The notes below the pieces were generated by a model. That model saw nothing but the letters and a program-made list of their open reading frames with translations, made no database searches and was not told where the DNA came from. From positions 1 through 5,595 of the forward strand of contig DAIESZ010000220.1 in NCBI GenBank assembly GCA_027346035.1: a stretch of DNA of 5,595 bases. The letters are read 5' to 3'. The translations under genes were made by a program, and so were the position numbers. Positions within the stretch are counted from its first letter, which is position 1; each line of letters opens with the position of its first letter. The stretch is from Propionibacteriaceae bacterium (lineage in GTDB: Bacteria > Actinomycetota > Actinomycetes > Propionibacteriales > Propionibacteriaceae). Positions 4,768-5,595 of the stretch are shown here, piece after piece.

Positions 4768-5595
4768 AGCATCTTCTGAGCGCCGCCGACCTGAGCCTCG
4801 ACGAGGTGATGAGCCTGCTCGACCTCGCAGAACAGATGCACGACGTGCAGTCGCGTTCGATCAAGAAGCTGCCGGCGCTGCGGGGCCGCACGATCATCAA
4901 CATGTTCTTCGAGGACTCGACCCGCACCCGCACCTCATTCGAACTCGCCGGCAAGTGGCTGTCGGCCGACACCATCAACATCTCGGCCAAGGGCTCGTCG
5001 GTGAGCAAGGGCGAGTCGATGAAGGACACGATGCGCACCCTCGACGCGATGGGGGTCGACGCGTTCGTCATCCGCCACTCGGGGTCCGGGACCGTCCACC
5101 AGGCAGCCGGATGGGTTCGGGCGTCGGTGATCAACGCCGGCGACGGCCAGCACGAGCATCCCACTCAGGCGCTGCTCGACGCGTACACGATGCGCCGGCA
5201 CTTCCGCGACGCACTCGGAGTCCAACCCGGTGACCGGCCGTTCACTGGTCGCACCGTGCTGATCACGGGTGACCTGCTGCACTCGCGAGTGGTCCGCAGC
5301 AACGTCCTGCTGCTGCAGACGCTCGGCGCCCGGACGATCATCTGCGCACCACCGACACTCATGCCGTCCGGTGCGGCGTCCTGGCCGGTCGAGGTGACCA
5401 ACGACTTCGACGCGATGTTACCCGAGGCCGACATCGTCATGATGCTGCGCGTGCAGCGCGAGCGGATGACCTCGGGCTACTTCCCCAGCGAACGCGAATA
5501 CATCGCCGGCTGGGGGCTCACTCCGACCCGGATGGCGCGGATGAAGGACACCGCCGCCATCTGCCACCCCGGACCGATGAACCGGGGACTCGAGA
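4764..5595 (+). CDS. pyrB: Aspartate carbamoyltransferase catalytic subunit (truncated by window edge)
   Basis: The first 277 residues of a protein usually about 310 long; the frame is open at base 5595. It catalyses carbamoyl phosphate plus aspartate to carbamoyl aspartate, the committed step of pyrimidine synthesis. The carbamoyl-phosphate motif is S52-T-R-T-R56 in [14 protein letters not shown]82 in SVSKGES matches the mobile-loop lysine K84 of E. coli, R104-H105 matches the RH of the 100s region, and H132-P-T-Q135 is the HPTQ motif. The aspartate domain shows [12 protein letters not shown] (169-180), LRVQRER (228-234) and CHPGPMNRG (267-275), the last being typical of bacterial non-enteric enzymes. 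All visible active-site residues are intact. The GTG start overlaps the pyrR stop by four bases and has AGGAG five bases upstream. A pyrC or other pyr gene is expected beyond the edge, but this cannot be seen. Confidence 0.96.
   Translation, partial: MKHLLSAADLSLDEVMSLLDLAEQMHDVQSRSIKKLPALRGRTIINMFFEDSTRTRTSFELAGKWLSADTINISAKGSSVSKGESMKDTMRTLDAMGVDAFVIRHSGSGTVHQAAGWVRASVINAGDGQHEHPTQALLDAYTMRRHFRDALGVQPGDRPFTGRTVLITGDLLHSRVVRSNVLLLQTLGARTIICAPPTLMPSGAASWPVEVTNDFDAMLPEADIVMMLRVQRERMTSGYFPSEREYIAGWGLTPTRMARMKDTAAICHPGPMNRGLE

Overview
The window is high-GC bacterial chromosome, with G or C at most third codon positions, GTG starts and tight gene packing. It is most likely from the Actinomycetota. 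The strongest pointers are a divergent pair matching Mycobacterium tuberculosis Rv2466c / Rv2467 (mycothiol-linked DsbA-like nitroreductase and PepN), TANNNT-type -10 hexamers, and an actinobacterial-style PyrR followed directly by PyrB. Genus cannot be read from the sequence; an Acidimicrobiia-like or other environmental actinobacterium is only a guess.

Layout. Positions 1-294 (minus) hold the first 98 codons of a SpoU/TrmH-family RNA 2'-O-methyltransferase that runs off the left edge. Three bases upstream of it, and in the same reading frame, ends a DsbA-like mycothiol-dependent nitroreductase-family gene (298-942, minus). A 159-bp divergent intergenic region with several short inverted repeats separates it from pepN (1102-3705, plus), a complete M1 aminopeptidase N. 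pepN converges on a 97-residue single-pass membrane protein gene of unknown function (3724-4017, minus); the 18-bp gap between the two stop codons contains a small perfect hairpin. A second divergent region (4018-4173) separates the membrane-protein gene from the pyrimidine operon pyrR (4174-4767) and pyrB (4764 to the right edge, truncated), which overlap by four bases.

How the genes work together. pyrR-pyrB is a pyrimidine biosynthesis operon head: PyrR is the uracil/UMP-sensing regulator and PyrB makes carbamoyl aspartate. Its short predicted leader can fold into competing hairpins next to the Shine-Dalgarno, which fits PyrR-controlled translation but is not proven. The dsbA-like gene and the methyltransferase probably form a translationally coupled minus-strand unit. 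pepN is a housekeeping peptide-recycling enzyme whose divergent pairing with the dsbA-like gene is an old actinobacterial arrangement.

No mobile element, CRISPR array, tRNA, rRNA or prophage signal was seen. I found no clear new multi-gene system. The points most worth a second look are the PyrR active-site Asp-to-Asn change with its unusual leader, the monothiol CPWA motif in the DsbA-like protein, and the small membrane protein with a repeated QL(D/E) tail and a possibly leaderless mRNA.
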